A stretch of 64,000 bases of DNA from Seiridium cupressi. Taxonomy: Eukaryota > Ascomycota > Sordariomycetes > Amphisphaeriales > Sporocadaceae. This document shows positions 1 through 9,068 of this stretch, piece by piece (positions within the stretch are counted from its first letter, which is position 1; the number at the start of each line of letters is the position of its first letter). Both the position numbers and the translations under genes were made by a program. The notes under the pieces were generated by a model. It had not been told where the DNA came from, ran no database searches, and was given only the letters and a program-made list of their open reading frames with translations. The stretch is from assembly GCA_036674765.1 (NCBI GenBank), contig JARVKI010000004.1:248001-312000 (forward strand), read 5' to 3'.

Positions 1-231
1 GGAGGAGGAGGATGAACTCGACCACGCCGGACGTGGCCTGCGCTTGGATGTTGATGATGATGAGGCAGACGGTTTTTTGGTTTGCGTTGAGACTGGTTTA
101 CGAGTCGCCTGAGGATCTGGCTTGCGAGTTGACGTGCGGGCTGGCTTACTGGCTGATTTACTGGCTGACTCACGGGTTGGCTCACAGGTTGGCTTGCCGG
201 CTGCATTCTTAATTTCTCGTGGGCGGGCCAT
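1..231 (-). CDS. Basic Lys/Pro/Ser-rich protein, N-terminal part only
   Basis: The minus strand is open from an ATG at 231-229 to the left edge of the window, so only about 77 N-terminal residues are seen. They are strongly biased in composition, with imperfect repeats of the KP(T/A) and S(A/K)KP kind, followed by a serine run, a KRRPRP basic patch and another serine run at the edge. The bias and the basic patch resemble disordered nuclear or chromatin-associated proteins, but no folded domain is visible and no function can be given. Upstream is a long AT-rich intergenic stretch, which fits a gene start. The plus-strand reading of the same bases is Leu/Trp-rich nonsense and is taken to be a shadow. 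Confidence 0.55.
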   Translation of the reverse strand, partial: MARPREIKNAAGKPTCEPTRESASKSASKPARTSTRKPDPQATRKPVSTQTKKPSASSSSTSKRRPRPAWSSSSSSS

Positions 232-1256
232 TATTCACTATGAAAGAAGCCCAAGAAAGGAGTGTATAGATAAGAATAGTCGATTAAGGAACTCAGCTGA
301 ATCCTTATTTGGTTTGATTCTGGATGGAGTTTTGGGGGTTTGTCATCCTTTTTAATCGAGCCACATTCTGCCAAAGCGAGGCCAGACAAAGGGAGTATTG
401 GAGTCACGAACGCATTCGTCTTTTTCTATGTTATAGCATCTAGATTGAAATAAAGACCTGACATAATAGGTTTAGATTGAGTTGTGTAGAAATATTCCAC
501 GTGTGATTGTGCTGTCACGAATCATGTTTCCTGGTTGCGGATGATGTGTCGAGTTTGCATGTACAAGGAATTGCCAACGTGATTGACCGATAATGTAGAG
601 ATTTTCGACAAACTTGCCAAAAGCGCGAAAATTATGTTGGTGCTAAAATGACAGCCCTTTTTCTAGATTGAGTTATTCCACGTCTAATCAAATCGAAAAA
701 TCCTCTATCAACACTCCTTGTAACGCATCATTAACTATTTACCTCGCTCTTTCATTTTAATTTAACCACTCCGTTACAAATTTAATTTGACCTATACATG
801 AGTTAATTAAGCTTCTAAGCTCCTAAGTAGATAGTTAAGTAAAGTTTCTTTTCTAAAATTTACAGGATTTATGTGACAAGATTTTTGTTTTTTTCCCATC
901 GCTTCGTCTAAACAGTCTTCCGATATGACACACCTAGGACACTAATAGTTCTTTTTACAATGAATATACTACTTGCACACGAATCCATTCGAATTCGTAT
1001 TAGCCATGATGAGGGAAGATTCCGATATGTAGGGCTGGAGATCGAAGTTTCATCAGACCGACTACTCTTAGACATAAATAGTAGTAATATTGAATATACA
1101 ATGCAGGAGAGAGAAAAGAAAAACCCTTTTTGTTGTAACGATTCCGAAAGCTGATTACTTGGAAGAAAGGAAAGGGGAAGAAAAGCTCGCTTAGAAAGAC
1201 AATTTCGGCGTTTGCCACATGAATATGGACTCATTTCCTACATAGTGTTCGTGTTC
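232..1256. other. AT-rich intergenic region
   Basis: About 1 kb of AT-rich DNA lies between the start of the edge gene and the 3' end of the P450. Only short unconvincing ORFs overlap each other at 908-1234. It probably holds the promoter of the edge gene and the terminator of the P450; no specific site could be supported. Confidence 0.6.
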
Positions 1257-2885
1257 TTATGTTTTGAAAATCTTTTCCGCAGCAACACGATTGAGCATGC
1301 TTTCCAGATCAATTGAGTGTGTACTACACTCCTTCTGGATGATATCCTGCACCCATGGGCCTCTCGGGCGAAATATGGCATTGAACGGACGGGGGCGAAC
1401 AGCAAATCCCAGCGTGGATGCCATAGGATCAATGATCAGCCTCTCCCCCCTGTCTGTAACAGCTGGTTCAACGTCGAATGCCCAGAGAAGCCGAGCGATG
1501 GTAATGAATAGCATATTCCGTGCGATATGCTGACCTGTGCATACCCGTCTGCCGAAGCCAAACCCTGTGTCATACAGATCTTTGACGCCGTCCTTGAGTT
1601 TGTGGCCGGCATCGCTATCTTTATCAATGAGCCACCTTTCGGGAATGAAAGCGTCGGTGTTTTGCCCGTATACCGACTCATCTCTCGCGATGGACCAATG
1701 GTTGCCAAGGACTATTGAGTCCGAAGGGATTCGGTAACCATTGTATTCATCGTCGGTCTTGTCACCGTACCTGTGGGGCACACCACCAGGGATGGCAGGG
1801 CGCCACCGCATGGTCTCGTGCATGATGGCAGTGATGTAGGGTAGTTGAGACTGGTCCTCGAATTGGGGTAGTCTGTCCCTTCCAATGACTTCGTCCAGAA
1901 GTCTTTGAGCTCTAGTCACAAAGCCTTTGTCCTCGGTGAGCCAGGCGACGATCAACCAATCGAGGGTCATAGTTGATGTATCCAGCGCGGCATCAGCGAG
2001 GATACCTAAGTCAAAGGCCAGCTCTTCCGGTGACATATCTTCAGCTTCATTACTAGCCTTCATGTGCTTGGTGAAATTCCATCCAGGGCTGGCAATTCCG
2101 CGCTTCATGTTTCCCATATGAAGATTTATTTCTAACTGCCACAGCGCTTCAGCTTCAGGCTTCCAGGGGGCCAAGGCGGCGGGAAGGTAGTTCAGCGCCG
2201 GATACAGATCGGCGAGGTTTGCGCCCATCTGAATCTTCTGTACGGCTTCCGTCTGTACGTGCTTGGCGTGAACCAGCTCCTGCTCGAAGCCTGTTTTCAG
2301 ACGGTAGCCGTACAAGAGCGCATATATGTTGCTAGCCGTCATGCGCTCAAACCAGCGATTGAAGTCGACTCCTTTCTCCCCAGCGCTGTCGCATGATGTC
2401 AGCAGGTCAAAGAGTAATTGCTTTGCCTCGAGATCCTGGAGCGGCCGATAGTTGATGGCAGCACGAATATTGAGAACTTTGGCTTCCAATTTCTGGTGCT
2501 GTCTATATGCGATATCATAAGGGCGAAGCAACATGTGAAGTCCCTTCGTGGCAAGCTCACCAGCAACCACCATTCTGGGGCGTTCAGAGTAGTGTCCGCC
2601 CCGTTTTGAGAGTAGAGCTTGGGTTGCATTGAGAGAACTCGTGATGATCATTGACTGTCCTGCCAAATTTAGATAGATGACAGGTCCATACTGCTTGCTG
2701 AGATCATGGAAATAATGCCATGGCTGTCCTTTTGGAATTTGGTGGGCGTTGCCAATGAATGGCATTGGAGAAGGACCGGGGGGAAGGGGCAAAGATGATC
2801 CTTGGCCGTATAGCCATGTCCCAATACGCCTCACTAGTAACACCGCAACAACGGCGACGCCAAAATAAACAAAGTCCATGGCCAT
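1257..2885 (-). CDS. Cytochrome P450 monooxygenase, single exon, 542 aa
   Basis: A complete intronless P450. The N-terminus carries a membrane anchor at about residues 5-20, then the proline-rich hinge PPGPSPMPFIG (35-45). Other marks are an I-helix motif AALDTST (299-305, an Asp-Thr variant of the usual AGxET), the ExxR pair E357-R360 in HETMRWRP, a PERW motif near 415-418, and the haem-binding loop FGFGRRVCTG with the ligand Cys449. The length is normal for a microsomal class II fungal P450, so it should sit in the ER membrane and take electrons from P450 reductase. The overall look is that of O-methylsterigmatocystin-oxidoreductase-like fungal P450s, which hydroxylate hydrophobic substrates; the substrate cannot be inferred. 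There is no recognisable partner next to it, and the upstream 3 kb is largely decayed sequence. Confidence 0.93.
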   Translation of the reverse strand: MAMDFVYFGVAVVAVLLVRRIGTWLYGQGSSLPLPPGPSPMPFIGNAHQIPKGQPWHYFHDLSKQYGPVIYLNLAGQSMIITSSLNATQALLSKRGGHYSERPRMVVAGELATKGLHMLLRPYDIAYRQHQKLEAKVLNIRAAINYRPLQDLEAKQLLFDLLTSCDSAGEKGVDFNRWFERMTASNIYALLYGYRLKTGFEQELVHAKHVQTEAVQKIQMGANLADLYPALNYLPAALAPWKPEAEALWQLEINLHMGNMKRGIASPGWNFTKHMKASNEAEDMSPEELAFDLGILADAALDTSTMTLDWLIVAWLTEDKGFVTRAQRLLDEVIGRDRLPQFEDQSQLPYITAIMHETMRWRPAIPGGVPHRYGDKTDDEYNGYRIPSDSIVLGNHWSIARDESVYGQNTDAFIPERWLIDKDSDAGHKLKDGVKDLYDTGFGFGRRVCTGQHIARNMLFITIARLLWAFDVEPAVTDRGERLIIDPMASTLGFAVRPRPFNAIFRPRGPWVQDIIQKECSTHSIDLESMLNRVAAEKIFKT

Positions 2886-3600
2886 CCTTGTGACTAAATC
2901 AAGAAAACGGCTTCTTGCTCACATGGCCAGGTTGGCAGATACTTGTAGCAATAAAAAACGGTCGCCTGGGTTAATACTTATGTTTTCATCGCAGATTGTT
3001 GCCCATTTTACAACTAAGCAGACTCTCCTACGTATCCTGCTATATACCTAGGTACGCTCAGGTTACACTACATATGTACGTCGCATGTGATTAATAGCGT
3101 GCCAGGGTATAGATCGTCAGCTTGGTATAGTTGTTACCACATTAGTCTAGTATATAGTGGCTTAAGCTTATAGATGGTATTGGTTCGCTTATAATGGCAA
3201 ATTTAGCTGGATATGCTTTTTACTACTTCCGAAATGTCTATATCGTAGAAAGAAACAATAACAATATCGAGTTTAATTATCGTACCAAACAGGAAGAACA
3301 GATTAGACAGTATCGTTAGAACATAGATCGTGACTTCAAATAATTCGCAAGCTAACAGTTTAGACCCTGGAACGCTGTACGCCTCTAGCTTGAATACGAG
3401 AGCCAATAGCAATGTGCATAAGAATTGATGAGATAAGAACTGGACCAGTCGCAGTCCAACCCTCAAGAAGAGCTTCAAAACACCCTCGACGATTGCGGGG
3501 TTCTCATGCGGGTGGGCGCCAACTATCCCCGATATCGACATCGACTCATACCGTCGATTCATGGAGGTACACTCACGTAAATACTCGTACATCTTGACCC
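2886..3600. other. Gene-poor AT-rich stretch upstream of the P450
   Basis: The region holds the P450 promoter and then AT-rich DNA. A 129-codon minus-strand ORF at 3203-3592 has two hydrophobic stretches, but its composition is unremarkable, it has no recognisable motif and no supporting splice context. I do not call it a gene. Confidence 0.4.
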
Positions 3601-3743
3601 GTATTGCGACTCGACTTACTCCCTCGTATTGCAGAATTCAACCTATTATGATCTAAGTAGTAGTAAGCCTTGCGCTTGCTCACTTCACGCGTACATTTAT
3701 ACCCACCCAAGGCCATTAGTTGATCACAATCTCCTCAGCGCTG

Positions 3744-4190
3744 TCACGCGCGCCGGGCCCGGTCTTTGGAAGGTTTCTTTACCACTGCAAAGTTCTGCAA
3801 TTTGGTCATTCTGTTATGTTTTGGGAAAAGTGTCGTATTTACCAAATCAGTCGTACCCAGCTGGTCAATTTTGGAGAACTCAGCGTACCAGCATATTACG
3901 CTGGTGGCTTGGGTCTTTCCGTAGTCGATATATACGTGGTCCTCGATGGCTATAAGGCGACCGGCAACCTGTATGTTAATAGGACGGTTGGCAGCGTAGT
4001 GGCATCTACTGCACCTCATCTCGTCACCGCGCTGGGCAGCACTAGCATATCGCCATTTTTTTGCGCCGTCGGCCTGGGTCATGCCACAACCGATACAAGC
4101 ACGATCCTCGATTGCGAGGAATCGCTCCAGATGGTCCGTTCGCGGAACACCTGTGCGGAAAATGTATCTCTATAACATTTGTCATAGCGG
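3744..4190 (-). pseudogene. Decayed cysteine-rich (CxxC zinc-binding-like) gene fragment
   Basis: On the minus strand a stretch reads ERFLAIEDRACIGCGMTQA, followed about 20 residues later by RCSRCHYAANRP, giving two CxxC pairs as in zinc-binding modules. A second partial copy follows within about 20 residues: AIEDHVYIDYGKTQA. It keeps AIED and (G)xTQA, but both cysteines are tyrosines (TGY to TAY). Upstream, the same frame runs into a stop near 4170, while the neighbouring frame continues with protein-like sequence, which suggests a frame disruption or an unrecognised intron. I read this as the remnant of a gene with a repeated cysteine-rich module. The family is uncertain: it could be GATA-like, or a cysteine-rich tail as in some fungal F-box proteins. 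A functional intron-split gene is not excluded. Confidence 0.35.
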
Positions 4191-4273
4191 AAAAGCTCCC
4201 CAAATGCCTTGCGGCGGTCATTTTGTAAAGGCAGACCCTTTGTGTGGCACCGTCGGCGTGGCCCAGCCTGCAG

Positions 4274-5311
4274 TCAACGTACTTCCTCAAAAGCAGCAAG
4301 AAGGCTAAAGATACAATTGGTGTCCGCCTGCTGCACAGACCAGGCACTATTCAGCGACTGTAGTGAAAAGTTGGCCAAATCGAGGCCTTGGCGCAACGTA
4401 CGGCTCAGCTCGAAGCTGCAGGTGGGGTGGTGCTCGCTGCTCCGACCGTCGAGGAACTGACCAAGATACGTCATGATAAGCGCCTCCAGCAGGATGACCA
4501 CAGCGCCCGGGTCTGACTGGCCGTTATTGTCGTCCTCGTTGTCATGATAATTGTTCCTAAAGATGCCGACGAGTCTAGGGAAATTCATGTCAGCAGTATG
4601 AAACCGGAATGAGAGCACTGGAAGTGTGATGTGTGACGTGGGAGGGGCATAGAAGAACGACCGTGGCGATGAGCATAGTAATGGAAATGATGACCATAGC
4701 CATGGGCATGATGATGCGCATGGTGATATGAGCCTGGTGATGGGCCACACTACCTATGGTTCATAACCACGTCGTCGCGGGCAGCGAAGCGACCGTGTGC
4801 ACCGAGTTGATAAATAGCGTCGTCGCTCATATTGTTGAGGTCATGGTTGCTGTTGCTAAAGTGGCTCTTTGTCCTGCTGCGCCCGCCCGCCGAGGTGACT
4901 GACAAACCTGCATAGGCTCTGGTGCCCTCTAGGCCGGCAATGTCCTTAATTTCGACATCGTCACGTGTGTACCACACTGATCGGCTTCTCCTTGTGGGTC
5001 CAGAGATCTCTCTGCTCACACGCGATGTATTCAGGGCCGAGTTGTACAGGGACGTCGATGTAGACTATCCACCGCCAGCACTCCTCACAGCCCCGTGGCA
5101 GGACCAAAAGATCCAGCGGGCTGGAGGGATGACCGTTAAGAACCTTCTGTAATTTTAGGGGCATGGCGGCGACCCAAGAGGGCGAGGTGAGAGAATTCAA
5201 AAAATGCCGATGATATTGAAGACGGTTGGGAGTGAAGATGGTCAGAAGGACGTCAAACTGGCCAGGGAGTTGAAGGGCAGATGTTGGGAGAGAAAACCGA
5301 ACTAGGAACAT
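4274..5311 (-). CDS. Possible multi-exon hypothetical gene (doubtful)
   Basis: Three successive minus-strand ORFs (4961-5311, 4750-5019, 4274-4750) overlap or abut in different frames. They could be exons of one gene or the broken parts of one. The first begins with a hydrophobic leader and contains LPRGCEECWRW. The last is acidic in its middle (NEDDNNGQSDPG) and ends FSLLAAFEEVR. No domain is recognised. Splice sites that join the frames cleanly could not be fixed, so the call rests only on protein-like composition and shared orientation. It may equally be decayed sequence continuous with the cysteine-rich remnant next to it. Confidence 0.25.
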
Positions 5312-5851
5312 GAAGAGGCAGGCGTCGTCTTGATTTTGAAGAGCAGCGACCTGCGCGTTCTTTTTGCTTTTTGACAGCTGCTGGCCGGGGCACCGGAGGG
5401 TACGACGCGCGAAAAGAAACCCAAAATTTGGTGTTCCTGCTATTTCGCGGTGGAAAAGTAAGGTATATCGTGAGAGGGGGGCAGTTAAGCTGGTTTCTCC
5501 TCAGGTGCTATATTTACTTGCTGGGTTTACTTGCTTGGTCTATCTTATGGCAGTAGCTTCTGGTTTTCCTCTGGTGGGCCGCTTAATTCGAGACAACAAC
5601 GGGTAATACAGTTATTTCTTATTTGGCCCTTGCATGGGTGAATACCTCATGATGTGGAGCACGAGTTTTAGCCGTTGGATGTTCGTTGGTGAACAAACCT
5701 GCGCTCGCACTGAGCAGCACAGCTGCGTGATATCTACCGTGGAGCACGGTAAAGCCCTGCTAGAAGTGTACGACCGGGTAGAGAGGGTTGAATCAAGCGG
5801 CCCAGCCCGACCAAATGGGACTCTAGTGTTAACATCGTCAGACAGTCTGTG
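5312..5851. other. Intergenic stretch
   Basis: About 540 bases with short unconvincing ORFs on both strands. It should contain the terminator of the MFS gene on its right. Nothing else could be supported. Confidence 0.5.
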
Positions 5852-8505
5852 TCAATAAGTAAACCTGAATCCCTCGACGCCCTCAAGTATCTTCTTGCCT
5901 GAACGCGCTGCGTTGTTTGCAACGTAGAAAAACGCAGAGAACCCGGCCACCAGCAGGATGATGAGAACATGTGATCCGATAGACACCCAAATAGCGGTCA
6001 TGTAGCGCGGTGCTTCATTGCTCCTCACAATAAAAGACCCAGCAATACCTCCAGCTCCATTGAACATGGTTACCAGCGCAGCGGTAAAAATACGTTTATG
6101 CTGTCCCTACGACGGGGTTAGCAACTCCTTCTTCAGATCTGCTTGGCGAATAATCGGGTGCCAAAAAGGCAGCCTTCCGAGAGCAGAAATGTTCAATCGG
6201 GAATCGGCAACCCCTGAAACAGGCTATAAAGGGATGAAATGAGTCAAGAAATTGCTCACAGTAATATTTCCCGCCTGATACGCACTTAGAGCTGCCCAAT
6301 TCGATACTGGTCTAAGTTAGCGGTGGTTTCTTCGAGTGCTCTCCCCCCTAGCAGGTTGGTGGTGGTCACAACCTATGACTGGGGGCAGAAAGACCAAACA
6401 TGAGATGTCTACTTCTGAACCAGGCCATGATTATAGCAGTGACCGCGAGATTTACTTACTGTATGCACCCGACGCAAGAAAGGTACCGATATACCTGACA
6501 GTGACCTGCTCCGTAAAACCAAGCATCTATTATAGAGTCAGGAATCACATTCGCAGAGAGTGTATATAAGGCGCTAAATTTGTCGCAAGAGCGCTATCTT
6601 GTGCGACGGAATTCATCCAAACCCAAGCCAGAAATGGAGGGAGGGCGGTAACACTCACCGAGAAGCCAGTAATAAGGCATATGCAGTTAAAGACGATAAC
6701 CGGCCCGCGCAGATGCAATTTATCGCCGAATATGGAAGATGCAAGGACCGGAATCACTGCCCAGTAGTATGGTAAAGCTGAGAGGACAATCGCCTTGTTC
6801 GCATCGAACCCCATACCATTCTGTAGGATGATGGGCAGAAAGTAAGACAGTGATGTGGAGACGAGGTTCAGCAAGAAGAACATGCAGGCAAAGCCGTAGA
6901 CCTTTGCGTCTTTTGCGTGTATGAGCACCTTTTTCCACGAAAAAGAGTCAATCTCCACATCTTGACGGTCGTCGTTAATCCTAGTGCATGCCAACCGCTG
7001 CTCGGACTCGGTGAGGAACCAGAGAGATCTGTGGGCGTGTTCCGGGAAATCCACAATCCAGAAATAAGTGACCAGACCCAGGACGAGGCTAATCAAGCCT
7101 TGGACGAGGAACATGTACCTCCAACCTGCCAAGCCTCCGCGCCCGTCCAACTGATTCAAGCTGGCGTTGATGATTGATCCCGTGGCCAATATTATACATT
7201 CACCCGACTGTAAGAAGGCAAACCTTGTTTGCTGTTCGTGTCGTGGGTACCAAGTCGAGATCAAATATGTCAGACCTGGATAAATGCCGCTCCTGAAAGT
7301 AGGAAAACGAATCAGCTATTAGCTCCGATCTCGGATGAATAAAATATCATCGAAATATAATGACTGCTTATATTTGGTTTCCTGCTTTGGCGCGACATGT
7401 GAATGTCTTCGAGAAAACCAGAGGAAGAGAAACATATGCCCATTTCTTTCGTACTCACATGGCCACACCTAAGAGCACTCTCAAGGCAATCATCTCCTTC
7501 CAGGTGTGTATGAACGCCGTCTGTTCATGACAGAAATGTTAGCTTCTTATTCCATGGATGAAAAGGGAAATATTGTTGATTCGAATACAGTCGATCGCGA
7601 CGTCTTTTGTAACTTGGTTGAATACGGAAACTCCAACAAATCAGTGTCAACTTACACACATTGTTATTAATCCAAAGCCGAACGTGGCCATAGAGAAATA
7701 GAGGCGTGGCCGAAAAGTTCGCACAGCGATTGTTGATGGCCTAATTAAAAGCAGGGTAAGTGTGCCTCTTATATACAGGCTCTGAGAGTTTTGAGATTGA
7801 TTGCAGGAGTTCATGGCTCTCAGCAATATTGGCTTCACTCGAAAATGTATACTCAAGGAGGTAAGGAAAAATCTAAGAATGTACTTACAGCTGAAATGCA
7901 ATGCTGGCGATGGTGAAGATAAATATGCTGACGGAATCTGATCGCGTTAGCTCATTCAATCCATGAATCAACGAGACCCCCACTACAAAAGGAAGGAAGA
8001 AATAGGCATAAATTACAGCGGTTGCCGGAGAGCTCCTACAACCTGGGATTAGCGATTGCTTCTTCGAGAGTGCTTGACAAGTTGTCGAGACTTGAAATTC
8101 ATGTTTCAAGAACATGAACGCTGGCTGAAAGAGGCTTCAAAGGGGGATTGAATGACTCTCGGGGTGACCTACTAAATCCGTGATCATGGAGGTCACCGAA
8201 GCCGAGGAGATTACACCCGAGTCAAGTAGGTTGAGACTACAAAGGATTCCCTTTTCAAAAGTCGAATACGTCAGTCGAAGCAAATATTTATACATAATTA
8301 TACGAATGCTCACCGCAATAGTGCAGAGCCGCAGGTCGACCTTGAGTCGCAACCGCCGCTCCAGAGCCTTGGTGTCATCGCTGGAGATGTACTCATCTTC
8401 CCCGCCATCAGTAATGGGACTAAGAATAGGGTCCCTGTTAGTCTGCTTGCTGGGCGCAGGCTCCATATCGGTAGAAGTAGCGGGGATGGATGATGGTAAA
8501 GCCAT
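5852..8505 (-). CDS. MFS transporter, Dal5/allantoate permease family, about eight introns
   Basis: The gene reads right to left. The N-terminus (MALPSS..., an alternative ATG lies 16 codons upstream at 8553) is a charged cytosolic tail ending at a clear 5' splice after CTIA. Downstream exons give NELTRSDSVSIFIFTIASI, a short exon with IHTWKEMIALRVLLGVAM, then YPGLTYLISTWYPRHEQQTR, which is the loop signature of anion:cation symporters of the Dal5 family. The 3' exons give GFTEQVTVRYIGTFLASGAY, then SNWAALSAYQAGNIT joined to HKRIFTAALVTMFNGAGGI, ending in a membrane helix and EGFRFTY. GT-AG sites keep the frame through the 3' half, so the gene seems intact. Members import small organic anions such as allantoate, nicotinate, pantothenate or biotin at the plasma membrane. 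The usual DRxNI near TM1 reads DSGVI here, an odd change. The substrate is unknown, and exact limits of the small 5' exons are not certain. Confidence 0.8.
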
Positions 8506-9068
8506 TGTCGCTCTCAATGAGGAATTCTTGCCGCTTTGCAAGGAAGAGTACAATGTATTGAGCCCTGAGTTACGGGTATAGAAGATGACAGAACACTCCC
8601 GTCTTATTAATTCTGAAAGACGCCACCTGGGGGCAGGGCCGGCGCTGCCATCCTATCAATCGGGCAACTAACCTTAGCTGGGCTAGTGAGCCCGCTTAAA
8701 GTCGCCTGCAAGATAAGGCCTCGGGAGCTATATTTTGTGGCTTCGAAATCCAGATACTGTATGTACGTAGTTTTCTTATCACACTACATAGGATATTCCA
8801 GTTTCCCCGCATTTCTCGAATAGGTACATGTATAGTTGAGCCTGCCAATTCCAAGATGCCAAGTGCCTTGCGATACCTCTGATCAACGATGCCTTTTATA
8901 AAATCCCTTCAACAAAGGCCTTCGCAACAACTGTACCGTATTTGTGTTTCGACTAATGGTGCGCGCTGTTCCTGAAGCCAAGGCCTTTAGAACAAATAAA
9001 AGCGACAATGTTGAGAACGCCACAATGTGCACAATGGTTCGGAAAACAGATATCTTAAAAACAACCTT
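8506..9068. other. Intergenic region between MFS start and ankyrin/deaminase gene end
   Basis: This contains the MFS promoter and 5' leader, then the 3' flank of the gene on its right. No specific control site could be supported. Confidence 0.5.

Noticed and set aside
3720..4175. 151-codon plus-strand ORF
   Set aside because: The opposite strand carries the cysteine-rich, protein-like reading, so this is taken as its shadow.
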